From positions 1 to 20,555 of IMG/VR virus record IMGVR_UViG_3300044647_001167: a stretch of 20,555 nt of DNA, one strand, 5' to 3'. How positions within the stretch are numbered: position 1 is the stretch's first letter; each line of letters opens with the position of its first letter. The notes under the pieces are model-generated. The model searched no databases. It was given only the letters and a program-made list of their open reading frames with translations, and was not told where the DNA came from. Of this stretch, positions 6,393 to 13,730 are shown piece after piece. Both the position numbers and the translations under genes were made by a program. The DNA comes from a virus.

Positions 6393-6719
6393 ATGAAAGA
6401 CGACGCCGAGCAGTCCATTCCATCGCGTGGTTCTCAGCCGTTTGCGTGGGCGGCAGACATTCCCGGCAAGTTCGGCGCCGCACCTACGGTGCTGTTTGGA
6501 TACACGGAAAAACTTGTGCGGAGCATTGCTGCCGCTGGCGGTGATGTGGTGCGGCCGTTTCCGCTCTACCGCCAGCCCACGCTCACCGACGCGGAGCGGC
6601 ACGCCATCGCGGTCGTCCGCAACTGCGCCATGACGCGAGCCGAGCGGTTTCTGACGCAGAGCGATGCGGAGAGGGAAGCGACGCTTGTGCTGTGGAGATT
6701 GCGGGAACGACTAGGTTGA
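6393..6719 (+). CDS. Hypothetical protein (108 aa)
   Basis: ATG 6393 follows AGGAGA (6378) at slightly long spacing. The N-terminal half (PFAWAADIPGKFGAAPTVLF) is of mixed composition. The C-terminal half (TLTDAERHAIAVVRNCAMTR and following) is helical and Arg/Glu/Leu-rich, resembling a small nucleic-acid-binding or structural helix bundle. No family is recognised. A strong hairpin follows the stop, so this is probably the last gene of the early unit. Confidence 0.6.
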   Translation: MKDDAEQSIPSRGSQPFAWAADIPGKFGAAPTVLFGYTEKLVRSIAAAGGDVVRPFPLYRQPTLTDAERHAIAVVRNCAMTRAERFLTQSDAEREATLVLWRLRERLG

Positions 6720-6730
6720 GAACCAGTGAG

Positions 6731-6765
6731 TATGCGGAACCCGATAGCGGCGGGCGTTCCGCATA
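6731..6765 (+). terminator. Perfect 10-bp inverted repeat, terminator-like
   Basis: TATGCGGAAC (6731-6740) is the exact reverse complement of GTTCCGCATA (6756-6765), and the 15-nt interval can add a CCG/CGG pair. It lies 12 nt after the stop of the preceding gene in a 185-bp gap. There is no T-run, so rho-independent termination is uncertain. The symmetry also allows a protein operator. A TTGACA at 6843 has no convincing -10 partner. Confidence 0.45.
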
Positions 6766-6904
6766 ACACCCCGCCGATGCCGCGCCGCACGGCCGCGTGA
6801 CGCGAGGCCCCGGCGTTACGGAGTGCTGCATAGTCTGCTCGCTTGACAGCCTTGGCATCCTGCGTGCGTCCCGGCGGATACCGGGAGCTCACGGAGGATG
6901 ATTC

Positions 6905-7204
6905 ATGCGTTTCGTTTTGCTCGCTGCCGCTCTTGCGTTCGCCGCCGTGGCCAACGCCGACACCACCGTGGTGGCTCGTCGTGGCTCGGTCGTCAGTGCC
7001 AGTGACCACGCCGTCGTGATCGCCCGCCGTGGCTCGCTGGTTCACAGCAGCTGCGGCCAGTACGAGGGCATCGGTTTCTCGACCGTGTCGCCTGAGCACG
7101 CCAAGCGGTCGTGCTGCTTCTACGGGAAGCGGACGCCCGTGGACATCGGCGTGGCCTGGAGCCCGCTGCGTCGTGGCTGGTTCGCTGTCATTCGCTATCG
7201 GTGA
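6905..7204 (+). CDS. Small secreted protein with signal peptide (99 aa)
   Basis: ATG 6905 follows GGAGG (6893-6897). Residues 1-18 are a clear signal peptide (MRFVLLAAALAFAAVANA, with an AxA-type end before DTT). The mature part has two similar short segments (VVARRGSVV and VIARRGSLV) and three Cys (C54, C70, C71 by my count), so it may form a disulfide in the periplasm or outside. A phage protein exported early could act on the host envelope, for example in exclusion, but that is speculation. Only 3 bases separate it from the next start. Confidence 0.65.
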   Translation: MRFVLLAAALAFAAVANADTTVVARRGSVVSASDHAVVIARRGSLVHSSCGQYEGIGFSTVSPEHAKRSCCFYGKRTPVDIGVAWSPLRRGWFAVIRYR

Positions 7205-7207
7205 GCC

Positions 7208-7606
7208 TTGGCCGTCACGTTCACCATCGCCGGCGAGCCCGTCCCGCAGCCGAGGCCACGAGTCTCGACTCGGGGCGGGTTCGCCCGTGCCTATGTTCCC
7301 AAAGAGCACCCGGTGCATGCGTACCGCAAGGCGATTGCAGAGGCGGCCGACGAGGCTGGGCTTGTTGCTCAAGACGAGCCGCTGAACGTCGCGATCGACG
7401 CTGTCTTCCAGCGGCCGAAGTCGCACCTGAACAAGGCCGGCGTGAAGCCCACGGCACCACGGCTACCCAGGCCCGACGTGGACAACTTGGCCAAGGCCGT
7501 GCTGGACGCACTACAGGACGTGATCGGCGACGACACGAACGTGGCCCGCCTGGTGGTGGAGAAGAGCTACGGACAGGAGGCACGGACGACCGTGCGGATA
7601 TCGTGA
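7208..7606 (+). CDS. rusA: RusA-like Holliday junction resolvase
   Basis: The product has 132 residues from TTG 7208; no ATG or GTG is available between the in-frame upstream stop and the conserved opening FTIAGEPVPQPRPR, so TTG is the likely start. The RusA acidic centre is present: D90 and D92 in RPDVDNLAKAVLDAL with K96, and D108-D109 in GDDTNVARLVVEK. In E. coli RusA the equivalent D70, D72, K76 and D91 bind metal and cut four-way junctions. RusA homologues (about 120 aa) are common in phages, where they resolve replication or recombination branches before packaging. The stop overlaps the following GTG (GTGA). Confidence 0.88.
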   Translation: MAVTFTIAGEPVPQPRPRVSTRGGFARAYVPKEHPVHAYRKAIAEAADEAGLVAQDEPLNVAIDAVFQRPKSHLNKAGVKPTAPRLPRPDVDNLAKAVLDALQDVIGDDTNVARLVVEKSYGQEARTTVRIS

Positions 7607-8271
7607 GCGAGCCACAGTACGCCGTGTTCAGTGACTACGAGCGGCACGCCCTCGGTGCCATGAGCTCGCACACGTACGAGATCGACGCCAAGCGGCTCGG
7701 GTTCACGCTGGCCCGGTACAAGTTCGTGGCCCGTGTGCTGGCCGGCTGCGATTGGGTGCTGGAGATCGGCTGCGGCGATGCGTTCGCCACCCGCATCGTG
7801 GCCCAGGCCGTGGGCAACGTCATGGCCACCGACTTCGACGCTGCCTTCATCGACGAGGCCCGCTGCCGGCAGCGGCCAAGCAACGTGATGCTGATGCAGC
7901 ACGACATGGTGGCCGGGCCACGCTACGTGCCGGATCGCCTGCCGAAGCTTTTCGACGCCGCCTACGCCCTAGACGTGCTCGAGCACATCCCGCCGCACCA
8001 TGAGGGCGCGTTTCTCGGCAACGTGGCCCTGAGCATCGGCGAGTACGGCACGTTCATCTGCGGCATGCCGTCGCTGGAGTCGCAGCCGCATGCGTCCGCA
8101 TTGAGCCGGGCCGGGCATGTGAACTGCAAGACCGAGGACGGGCTGCGGTCCACGCTCAAGCGGTACTTCCGAAACGTCTTCGTGTTCGGCATGAATGACG
8201 AGACTCTCCACACGGGCTACGGGCCGATGTGCCACTACCGGCTTGCCATCTGCACGGGAGCAAAGCTGTGA
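7603..8271 (+). CDS. SAM-dependent class I methyltransferase
   Basis: The protein has 222 residues from GTG 7603, coupled to rusA by GTGA. Motif I for SAM binding is VLEIGCGDA (52-60), the acidic residue that holds the ribose is in ATDFD (75-79), and the motif IV region is ALDVLEHIP (122-130), the pattern of methyltransferases such as UbiG and sugar or lipid modifiers. There is no DPPY or target-recognition domain, so it is not a typical DNA adenine methylase. It heads a tight run with three glycosyltransferases, so its acceptor may be a sugar or glycosylated product. The stop overlaps the next GTG. Confidence 0.8.
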   Translation: MSEPQYAVFSDYERHALGAMSSHTYEIDAKRLGFTLARYKFVARVLAGCDWVLEIGCGDAFATRIVAQAVGNVMATDFDAAFIDEARCRQRPSNVMLMQHDMVAGPRYVPDRLPKLFDAAYALDVLEHIPPHHEGAFLGNVALSIGEYGTFICGMPSLESQPHASALSRAGHVNCKTEDGLRSTLKRYFRNVFVFGMNDETLHTGYGPMCHYRLAICTGAKL

Positions 8272-9032
8272 GAGTGGCCGTGCTGATCCCGAATCGCAAC
8301 CACGCAGAGGTTCTTGGGCGTGCCATACGGTCTGCCCAGCAACAAACCATGCAGCCTTGCTGCATAACAGTTGTGGACGACGCAAGCACAGACAACAGCG
8401 TCGCTGTTGCCAAAAGTTACGGCGTAACCGTTATTGAGCGAAAGCAAAAAGCCGATTGCTGGATTAAGTCTCTCAGAAACGAGTTGCCAGCCATCGATGC
8501 GGAGTACATCGTCTGGCTCGGTGCTGACGACGTGCTGTACGAGCGGTGCATTGAGAAACTTGCCGGCGCTGCCTGCATGCGGCCTGGTGTTGTTTTTTCC
8601 AACTGGCGACGGATGACATACGACGGACGGCCGTACGAAACGGTTGAGTCAGGAGTTCAAGACAGCACCTACGCCATAGGTCTGCAGGCATGGGAAAGAA
8701 TCCGTCAGCCACTGCAGCACGCCAGTGGTATCGGCAGCATGATCCGCAAAGACGTGCTGGAATGGCTTTTTGCGTGCGGCTTTGACGAACTTGGGGCGTG
8801 GTGTGACTCCACAGGCTACACGACTGCTGGTCTTGTTCATGGCGCGGCGTGGACCTCGTACATAGGTGCAGGCTTCACACATAGCGGCATGCCTCAGCAG
8901 TCGTACCATCTGGACGCCCAGGCACAGCCAGCCGCAAGGGATAAGGCGTTAGCCGCAGCCTTTAGGTTTCTTGAGCGTGCAGGACTTCAGCAGCACGCGC
9001 CTGACATCGTTGGCTACTGGTTTAGGCAATGA
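8268..9032 (+). CDS. Family 2-type glycosyltransferase (first copy)
   Basis: The protein has 254 residues from GTG 8268 (GTGA overlap). It has a GT-A fold start: VAVLIPNRNHAEVLGRAI, nucleotide-binding VVDDASTD at 35-42, and the metal-binding DxD equivalent in WLGADD (83-88). A CxxS-rich C-terminal part carries a His pair typical of acceptor sites in phage GT2 proteins. No membrane helix is present, so it is soluble. It transfers a sugar from a nucleotide-sugar to an unknown acceptor. The gene is more A/T-rich than the second copy beside it, so the two were probably acquired separately rather than arising by a recent duplication. Confidence 0.82.
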   Translation: MRVAVLIPNRNHAEVLGRAIRSAQQQTMQPCCITVVDDASTDNSVAVAKSYGVTVIERKQKADCWIKSLRNELPAIDAEYIVWLGADDVLYERCIEKLAGAACMRPGVVFSNWRRMTYDGRPYETVESGVQDSTYAIGLQAWERIRQPLQHASGIGSMIRKDVLEWLFACGFDELGAWCDSTGYTTAGLVHGAAWTSYIGAGFTHSGMPQQSYHLDAQAQPAARDKALAAAFRFLERAGLQQHAPDIVGYWFRQ

Positions 9033-9796
9033 GCGTGTCTGTCGTCATCTTTGCATGGAACCGGGCGGCCACGCTGGGCCGTGCCATCGTGTCGGCTGCG
9101 TGCCAGAACCCGGCCGAGGTCGTGGTGATTGACGACGCCAGCACGGATGACACGCCCGGCATCGTGGAGCAGCTGCAGGGCGTCTACCAGTGCATCCGCT
9201 ACGTGCGGCACCACGAGAAGGCAGCGGATTGGCAAGCCGCTGCGGCAGCGTTGTACCCGTCGCTCGTTGGTTCGCACGTCATCTGCATGGGGGCCGACGA
9301 CCGCCTGTTGCCCGGCATCGTCGAGAGCGTGGAGCGGTTCCCGGCGGCCGCCGTGGTGTTCCACGACTACAAGGTGGCGAGCCCGGCTGGGCAGATCGTG
9401 GGCCACGTCGGCTGCGGGCTGGAGTCAACGACAACCATGACGCCGGCCGACGTTCGCCGCCGGCTTCGGGAGTGGCCGGTGCCCACGGAGACGGGCATCG
9501 GGGCGGCGATCCAGTTGCAGTGGCTTCTGAAGCTCGGCCAGCACCAGTGGTGGAACATGGGGCCGTGGAGCGACTGCATCGCCTACAGCGTCGTGGCCGG
9601 CACTGCCGGGGCTGTCTACGTGCCGCAGGCCGGGGCCGTGTTCACCGACGACACCAGCGGCTACGGGCACACGCACCGCGCGGGGCCCAAGGCCGCCGAG
9701 TACATGCACCGGGTGCGGCAGTTCCTGCGGTCCACAAACTTCCCGTGGAGCGTGTCGGCCGCCCTGTGCGGCAAGCGAGGAGTGCCGTATGCCTGA
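9029..9796 (+). CDS. Family 2-type glycosyltransferase (second copy)
   Basis: The protein has 255 residues from ATG 9029 (ATGA overlap). It has the same architecture as the preceding gene: VSVVIFAWNRAATLGRAI, VVIDDASTD at 32-40 and CMGADD at 87-91. The C-terminal half differs (WSDCIAY, TDDTSGYGHTH). Codon use here is strongly GC-biased, unlike its neighbour. The pair probably adds two different sugars or acts in sequence. The gene overlaps the next one by 8 bp. Confidence 0.82.
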   Translation: MSVSVVIFAWNRAATLGRAIVSAACQNPAEVVVIDDASTDDTPGIVEQLQGVYQCIRYVRHHEKAADWQAAAAALYPSLVGSHVICMGADDRLLPGIVESVERFPAAAVVFHDYKVASPAGQIVGHVGCGLESTTTMTPADVRRRLREWPVPTETGIGAAIQLQWLLKLGQHQWWNMGPWSDCIAYSVVAGTAGAVYVPQAGAVFTDDTSGYGHTHRAGPKAAEYMHRVRQFLRSTNFPWSVSAALCGKRGVPYA

Positions 9797-10676
9797 CTTA
9801 GATGCCGACCTGTGGATGCCGCACCCCGACTTCGCCGAGGAGTTCGACCGCCGCCACGCCGAAGGGCTCGAGCGGCTGCGGCACTCGTCCATCGCCGTCG
9901 TCGGCCTGGCTCGCAACTGCGGCCCGCAGCTGGCCGACAACCTGCGGCGAGTCGAGGCCCTCGGCCAGCATTGCAAGTCGTGGCAGCTGCACATCGAGAG
10001 CAACGACTGCACGGACGACACGCTGGACGTGTTGGCCGAGTTCTCCCGCCGGCACAGTCACGCCACGTTTCACTACGAGGTCTTAGGTCGCCCGCACCTG
10101 CCGGGTGAGTTCGCCGGCCGCCGCACCGTGGCACTCGCCGAGTACCGGCACGCTTGTCAGCAGTGGGTGCGGCAGTGTGCGTCACGCTCCGACTACGTCA
10201 TCGTCATGGACTTCGACCTGTGGGCTGGCTTCTCGCAGCACGGGCTCGTGAACGGCGTCGGCTGTCTCGTCGAGAAGCAGGGTGCCTACGGCATGGCCAG
10301 CGTGAGTTTGTTTCAGTACGACTTCGGCAACGGCCCGCAGTGGGCTCACTATGACCTGTGGGCGTTGCGTGGCGTTGGCCAGCGGGACTGCTACTGGGAC
10401 CAGTACCGAGGCGGCCGAGGCGGGTTCGGATACACATGGATGCCGCCCGTGGGATCGCCGCCCGCTCTCGTGTCGAGTGCGTTCGGCGGCATGGCGATCT
10501 ACCGCACCGATGCCTACCTGGCCGGCACGTACGACGGCACGACGGACTGCGAGCATGTGCCGTTCCACAAGGGCATCGCCCGGGCCACTGGGCAGATGCT
10601 GTATGTGTGTCCGTCGATGAGAACGATCGTGTCGTGGATGGAGCCATGCGAGGCGACACCGCAACCATCAGCCTGA
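9789..10676 (+). CDS. Glycosyltransferase-like protein (GT69/CAP59-type)
   Basis: The protein has 295 residues from ATG 9789. It is not a GT2 sequence by its motifs but has the GT69-like order: VVGLARNCGPQLADNLRRVE (38-57), HIESNDCTDDT (68-78) and VMDFDLWAGF (139-148) as the DxD site, and a later FGGMAIYRTDAYL. This matches the fungal CAP59/mannosyltransferase family and bacterial or phage relatives. It is soluble and closes the methyltransferase-glycosyltransferase run. The acceptor is unknown: virion protein, DNA base or host glycan are all possible. Confidence 0.6.
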   Translation: MPDLDADLWMPHPDFAEEFDRRHAEGLERLRHSSIAVVGLARNCGPQLADNLRRVEALGQHCKSWQLHIESNDCTDDTLDVLAEFSRRHSHATFHYEVLGRPHLPGEFAGRRTVALAEYRHACQQWVRQCASRSDYVIVMDFDLWAGFSQHGLVNGVGCLVEKQGAYGMASVSLFQYDFGNGPQWAHYDLWALRGVGQRDCYWDQYRGGRGGFGYTWMPPVGSPPALVSSAFGGMAIYRTDAYLAGTYDGTTDCEHVPFHKGIARATGQMLYVCPSMRTIVSWMEPCEATPQPSA

Positions 10677-11023
10677 CGGCGTTCCGTGCCGACTGGGCAA
10701 CGCACATGCCAATGAGGGCACTGTGCGAGCGGTGGACTATTTCACGGGACCAAGTCATCCGCCTGGCCGTCGTGTGGCAGCTGCCCCGGCGGCACGACCG
10801 CAAGCTCCGGGCGAAGCCGGTACGTCAGCGGGATCCGACGACCACAGAGATCCGAGACGCCTGCCTGCGGATCCAGGCGACGTGGAGCGACGACACCCGT
10901 GAGGATCGCCGGGTGACGAAGACACGGCACGTCAGCATTCAGCGGATCCCGATGGATCACGAGACGAAAGAGGCAGTTGGCTACGAGGGCAACCTAGCGG
11001 ACCTATGGGAGCAGGACCGATGA
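10646..11023 (+). CDS. HTH-containing hypothetical protein (125 aa)
   Basis: I take ATG 10646, which overlaps the glycosyltransferase by 31 bp; a GTG at 10634 is an alternative. Residues 14-48 (WATHMPMRALCERWTISRDQ, then VIRLAVVWQLPRRHDRK) form a helix-turn-helix similar in layout to the one in the 5513-5893 gene. The C-terminal half is charged with no known fold. A regulator or DNA-binding role is plausible. Coupled by ATGA to the next gene. Confidence 0.6.
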   Translation: MRGDTATISLTAFRADWATHMPMRALCERWTISRDQVIRLAVVWQLPRRHDRKLRAKPVRQRDPTTTEIRDACLRIQATWSDDTREDRRVTKTRHVSIQRIPMDHETKEAVGYEGNLADLWEQDR

Positions 11024-11292
11024 CCATGGCACCGAAGGGCCGCGAGGACGTGCTGCGTCGGATCGTCGTGGAGTACGGCCAGCAGTACGCCTACATCTAC
11101 ATGACCGACGGCAGCGGAAAACTTATCGACGAAGAGGTTTTCAAGCAGCCGTTTCGCCTAGACCGCAAGGACGCCTTCGAGGAAGCGAAGGACAGCTATG
11201 ACGCTGCGTATGACTGGCTGAACGAGACGATCAATGTGACGCCACTGCAAGAGGATGCCGGGGGAGAGGCAGAATCCGATGAGGAGGACTAG
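11020..11292 (+). CDS. Hypothetical acidic protein (90 aa)
   Basis: ATG 11020 overlaps the upstream stop; a second ATG (11026) is also in frame. A basic start is followed by YGQQYAYIYMTDGSGKLIDE, a helical middle and a strongly acidic tail (EDAGGEAESDEED). No family is recognised. It may be a small structural or DNA-mimic-like protein; the acidic tail alone does not decide this. Confidence 0.6.
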   Translation: MTMAPKGREDVLRRIVVEYGQQYAYIYMTDGSGKLIDEEVFKQPFRLDRKDAFEEAKDSYDAAYDWLNETINVTPLQEDAGGEAESDEED

Positions 11293-11294
11293 CC

Positions 11295-11597
11295 ATGCCC
11301 GACTACGGTGCCACGCCCCAAGAGCTCGAGCAGTACGGTAACGGCCTGAACCTGTGGCAGTCGCTGATGCTGCTGCAGCGATGGGCCCCGCTCATCGGCT
11401 ACGGCCAGCGGTTCATGGCTGAGCCCGACCCGTACCGGCGTTCTCTCGTCGTGGCGGACGCCGTTGAGTGGCTGGCCGCACAGACGCACGCCAAGGTGGA
11501 CGACCAGTTGGTGAGCAAGCTGGCCGCCGTGCTCAAGACGCCTGCGGGCGAGGATCTCGTGCGTTGGGTGATGTCGCAGGTGGAGGCCGTCCGGTGA
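11295..11597 (+). CDS. Hypothetical protein (100 aa)
   Basis: ATG 11295 begins 2 nt after the previous stop, with GAGGA (11281) as ribosome site. It is mostly helical with Trp/Leu-rich segments (LNLWQSLMLLQRWAPLIGYG) and a C-terminus KTPAGEDLVRWVMSQVEAVR. Its stop overlaps the following GTG. No family is recognised. It leads into the membrane protein gene, so it may belong to the same lysis or structural block. Confidence 0.6.
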   Translation: MPDYGATPQELEQYGNGLNLWQSLMLLQRWAPLIGYGQRFMAEPDPYRRSLVVADAVEWLAAQTHAKVDDQLVSKLAAVLKTPAGEDLVRWVMSQVEAVR

Positions 11598-12205
11598 GCC
11601 ATGAGTCACTCGTACGCACCGCCGCCGTGGTGGCGGCAGCTGCTCTCCTCGCTGCGCCGTACCGGCAGCAGATCGCTGGGTACCTCGCTAAGGCCACCGA
11701 AGCCGCCAAGGCCAACGGAGCCCTCGCCGGCCGAATCGCCGCAGCGGCCCTCCTGATTGCCGCTGCCTGGGGCAAGGTGCCGATGCCGAGCCTGCCGAGC
11801 ACGCCGGCCGTGCCGTCCTATCCTGTCTCGACGCCGAGTGATGAGATGCAGCGACTCGTGACGCCCGTGGCTAAGGCCCTGGCGAACCTGAACCCGGCCG
11901 ACCGTGCCCTGTGGGCACAGACCTGGACGAAGGCTGGCGTGGTCGTGGCTGGTGACGCCGTTACGACCGAAGTGGCGTTCACGGATACCCGCTCGCTGCG
12001 TGCGTTCACCGCGCTGGCCTTGGACATCGCCTGGCGTCGGATCGGCCGGCACCAGCCCGGTGAGATCCCCGGCCTGAGGGACGCCGTCGAGGAGGCGTAC
12101 AACGCCGCCGTCGGCCGAGACGTTGTGCCGGTGGATGCTTCCATGCGGCAGCGGTTCAAGGACTTCGCCGAGGCAGTCGCCTGGGCCGGCATGAACGGGG
12201 GCTGA
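11594..12205 (+). CDS. Membrane-anchored hypothetical protein (203 aa)
   Basis: It starts at GTG 11594 (GTGA). Two hydrophobic Ala-rich stretches (TAAVVAAAALLAAPY at about 9-23, and RIAAAALLIAAAWG at 47-60) form an N-terminal membrane hairpin, with a Pro/Ser-rich linker (PMPSLPSTPAVPS) and a soluble domain from about residue 83. The soluble part is helical and shows no motif I can name. The gene precedes the papain-like peptidase by 3 nt, so the two may work together at the envelope. A pinholin or antiholin-like role is possible but not shown. Confidence 0.6.
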   Translation: MSHESLVRTAAVVAAAALLAAPYRQQIAGYLAKATEAAKANGALAGRIAAAALLIAAAWGKVPMPSLPSTPAVPSYPVSTPSDEMQRLVTPVAKALANLNPADRALWAQTWTKAGVVVAGDAVTTEVAFTDTRSLRAFTALALDIAWRRIGRHQPGEIPGLRDAVEEAYNAAVGRDVVPVDASMRQRFKDFAEAVAWAGMNGG

Positions 12206-12208
12206 CCG

Positions 12209-13138
12209 ATGGCCTTCGTGCCGCTCTTTGGCTACACGCCGGATCCGACAGGTGCCCAGGCGTTCGTGTCGTCTCTGCCCCGCCCGACGATGGCCGAGGC
12301 CGGGGCTGAGTTGCAGACCGCCAAGCACGACGTGTCGCTGTCGCAGTTGCTGCTGAAGAGCATGCCGGCGTGGAAGCGTGGTTCGCAGCCGATCGGCTCG
12401 TGCGTCGGCTGGGGCACGGCGATGGCCGTGGACATCCTGGCGGCCTGCGACATCTGGCTGCGGCGTGAGCCTGAGACGTGGGGCGGCCGGTGTATTGAGG
12501 GCGTGGTCTACGGGCTGTCTCGCGTCGAGGCCCGTGGGCTGTCCCGCAATGGTGGCGGTGACGGCAGCACGGGCTTTCATGCCGCCAAGGCCATCAGAGA
12601 CTTCGGCACGCTGCACTACGGCCAGGACTACGGCGGGAAGCGTTGGGACCGCCAGCTAAGCGGCACCGAGGAGCGGACGCTTGGCCGGGACGGACTGCCG
12701 AGCAACCTCGAGCCCCATGCAGCCCAGCACAAGGTGGCTGAGGTCACGCTCGTGCGGGGTTTTTCGGACTGCGCAAAAGCCATCAGCAACGGCTATCCGG
12801 TGTACTTGTGCTCGATGCGTGGCTTCTCGATGACGTTCAAGCGAGACGCCAAGTACGGCGGGGGCTGGCTCACGCCCATGGGGACGTGGGCTCATTGCAT
12901 GATGGCCTGCGACCTGCGGTGGGATCGGCCCGCCTTGCGGGTGCCTAACTCGTGGGGCGACTGCTACGACGGCCCGGTGGACGACAAGGCACCGCCAGCG
13001 TTCCAGCGGACATCGGGCTGGGTGGATGCGTCCGTGATCGACTCGATGTGTGCTGGCGGCGACTCCTACGCCGTGGCCGGGTTCAACGGCTTCCGGCCGT
13101 CGCTCATGCCAGAGGACTGGCTAGACGGAGTTCTGTGA
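12209..13138 (+). CDS. Papain-fold (C1A-like) cysteine peptidase
   Basis: The protein has 309 residues from ATG 12209. The catalytic layout of papain is present in order: Q60 with C65 in QPIGSCVGWGTA, H229 in WAHCMMACDLRW, and N247-S248-W249-G250 in VPNSWGD; the NSWG match and the His-Asn spacing (18, against 16 in papain) are close. The Gln-Cys spacing is one shorter than in papain. There is no obvious signal peptide or prosegment. NlpC/P60 lysins lack the NSWG box, so this is closer to true C1A peptidases. Its neighbours are small membrane proteins, suggesting a role in lysis or virion processing. Substrate unknown. Confidence 0.7.
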   Translation: MAFVPLFGYTPDPTGAQAFVSSLPRPTMAEAGAELQTAKHDVSLSQLLLKSMPAWKRGSQPIGSCVGWGTAMAVDILAACDIWLRREPETWGGRCIEGVVYGLSRVEARGLSRNGGGDGSTGFHAAKAIRDFGTLHYGQDYGGKRWDRQLSGTEERTLGRDGLPSNLEPHAAQHKVAEVTLVRGFSDCAKAISNGYPVYLCSMRGFSMTFKRDAKYGGGWLTPMGTWAHCMMACDLRWDRPALRVPNSWGDCYDGPVDDKAPPAFQRTSGWVDASVIDSMCAGGDSYAVAGFNGFRPSLMPEDWLDGVL

Positions 13139-13413
13139 TGAGGTGGATGCTCCCATTCGTGATCGTGTTTGTAGGCTGCGTGCTCAGCATCCCCGACGAC
13201 CAAGGCGTGTCTGCGGATCTCGCGTGCGAAGCGGCACGTATGGCGATCCAGATGCGGCAAGAGATTCGGCCGACGCCGACGCCCGATGCCGGCGAGTGCG
13301 AGAACTGCAACGGCACCGGCAAAGTCGGAGACGGCCGCATCGTCATCAAGTGCAGCGTGTGCGACGGCACCGGCAAGAAGCCCGTAAGCGTGTGCAAGGA
13401 CTGCCCCAAATGA
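13138..13413 (+). CDS. Putative lipoprotein with DnaJ-like CxxCxGxG pairs
   Basis: ATG 13138 overlaps the peptidase stop (TGATG). The N-terminus is a short hydrophobic signal (MLPFVIVFVGC) with C14 in a lipobox-like setting (FVGC; imperfect at -3). After a Pro/Thr spacer come C54/C57 in CENCNGTG, C72/C75 in CSVCDGTG, and C86/C89 in CKDC. The two CxxCxGTG units are those of the DnaJ zinc-finger domain, reduced to half its usual four. If exported as predicted, the cysteines might be disulfide-bonded rather than zinc-bound. Many phage spanins include a small outer-membrane lipoprotein (o-spanin) in the lysis block, but the CxxC content is not typical of those. Confidence 0.55.
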   Translation: MRWMLPFVIVFVGCVLSIPDDQGVSADLACEAARMAIQMRQEIRPTPTPDAGECENCNGTGKVGDGRIVIKCSVCDGTGKKPVSVCKDCPK

Positions 13414-13730
13414 CCCGCCAGCAACTCATCGACGCCGTGTGGAACGAACTGCCGGCCAAGCGGTATTTGCTCGGCCGCAAGCGTGGCGAGCGGCTCATCG
13501 GCCGTGCCCTCCGCAAGTGGCCCGTGCCCGTGCTGTACCAGTGCGATCCGCAGCAGACCGCCGTGGTGGGCCAGCACCTGGCCAAGAGCCTCGAGCGGCA
13601 AGAGCGTGCTGAGTACGGCATGGGGTTTCTGGCCAGCATCATCCTGGCGGCCATCATCAGCGAGATCGTGAAGATCCTGATTCGTCGCTGGCTGGAGAAC
13701 CGTGTCGAGATGCTGGAGGCCCTGTCGTGA
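13410..13730 (+). CDS. Hypothetical protein with one membrane segment (106 aa)
   Basis: ATG 13410 overlaps the previous stop (ATGA). A basic, polar N-terminal region is followed at about residues 71-90 by a hydrophobic stretch (GFLASIILAAIISEIVKILI) and a charged tail (RRWLENRVEMLEALS). One membrane pass is likely. In its place, between peptidase and a second small TM protein, it is a candidate lysis accessory protein. Coupled by GTGA to the next gene. Confidence 0.55.
   Translation: MTRQQLIDAVWNELPAKRYLLGRKRGERLIGRALRKWPVPVLYQCDPQQTAVVGQHLAKSLERQERAEYGMGFLASIILAAIISEIVKILIRRWLENRVEMLEALS

Noticed and set aside
6843-6848. TTGACA as a sigma-70 -35 box (also at 15861)
   Set aside because: No acceptable -10 hexamer at 16-18 bp spacing in either case; at 15861 it lies immediately before a coding start.
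11606-12616. Long - strand frame (336 codons) over the membrane protein and the peptidase start
   Set aside because: It spans two + strand genes with convincing coding features; the product is Arg/His/Gly-rich shadow sequence.
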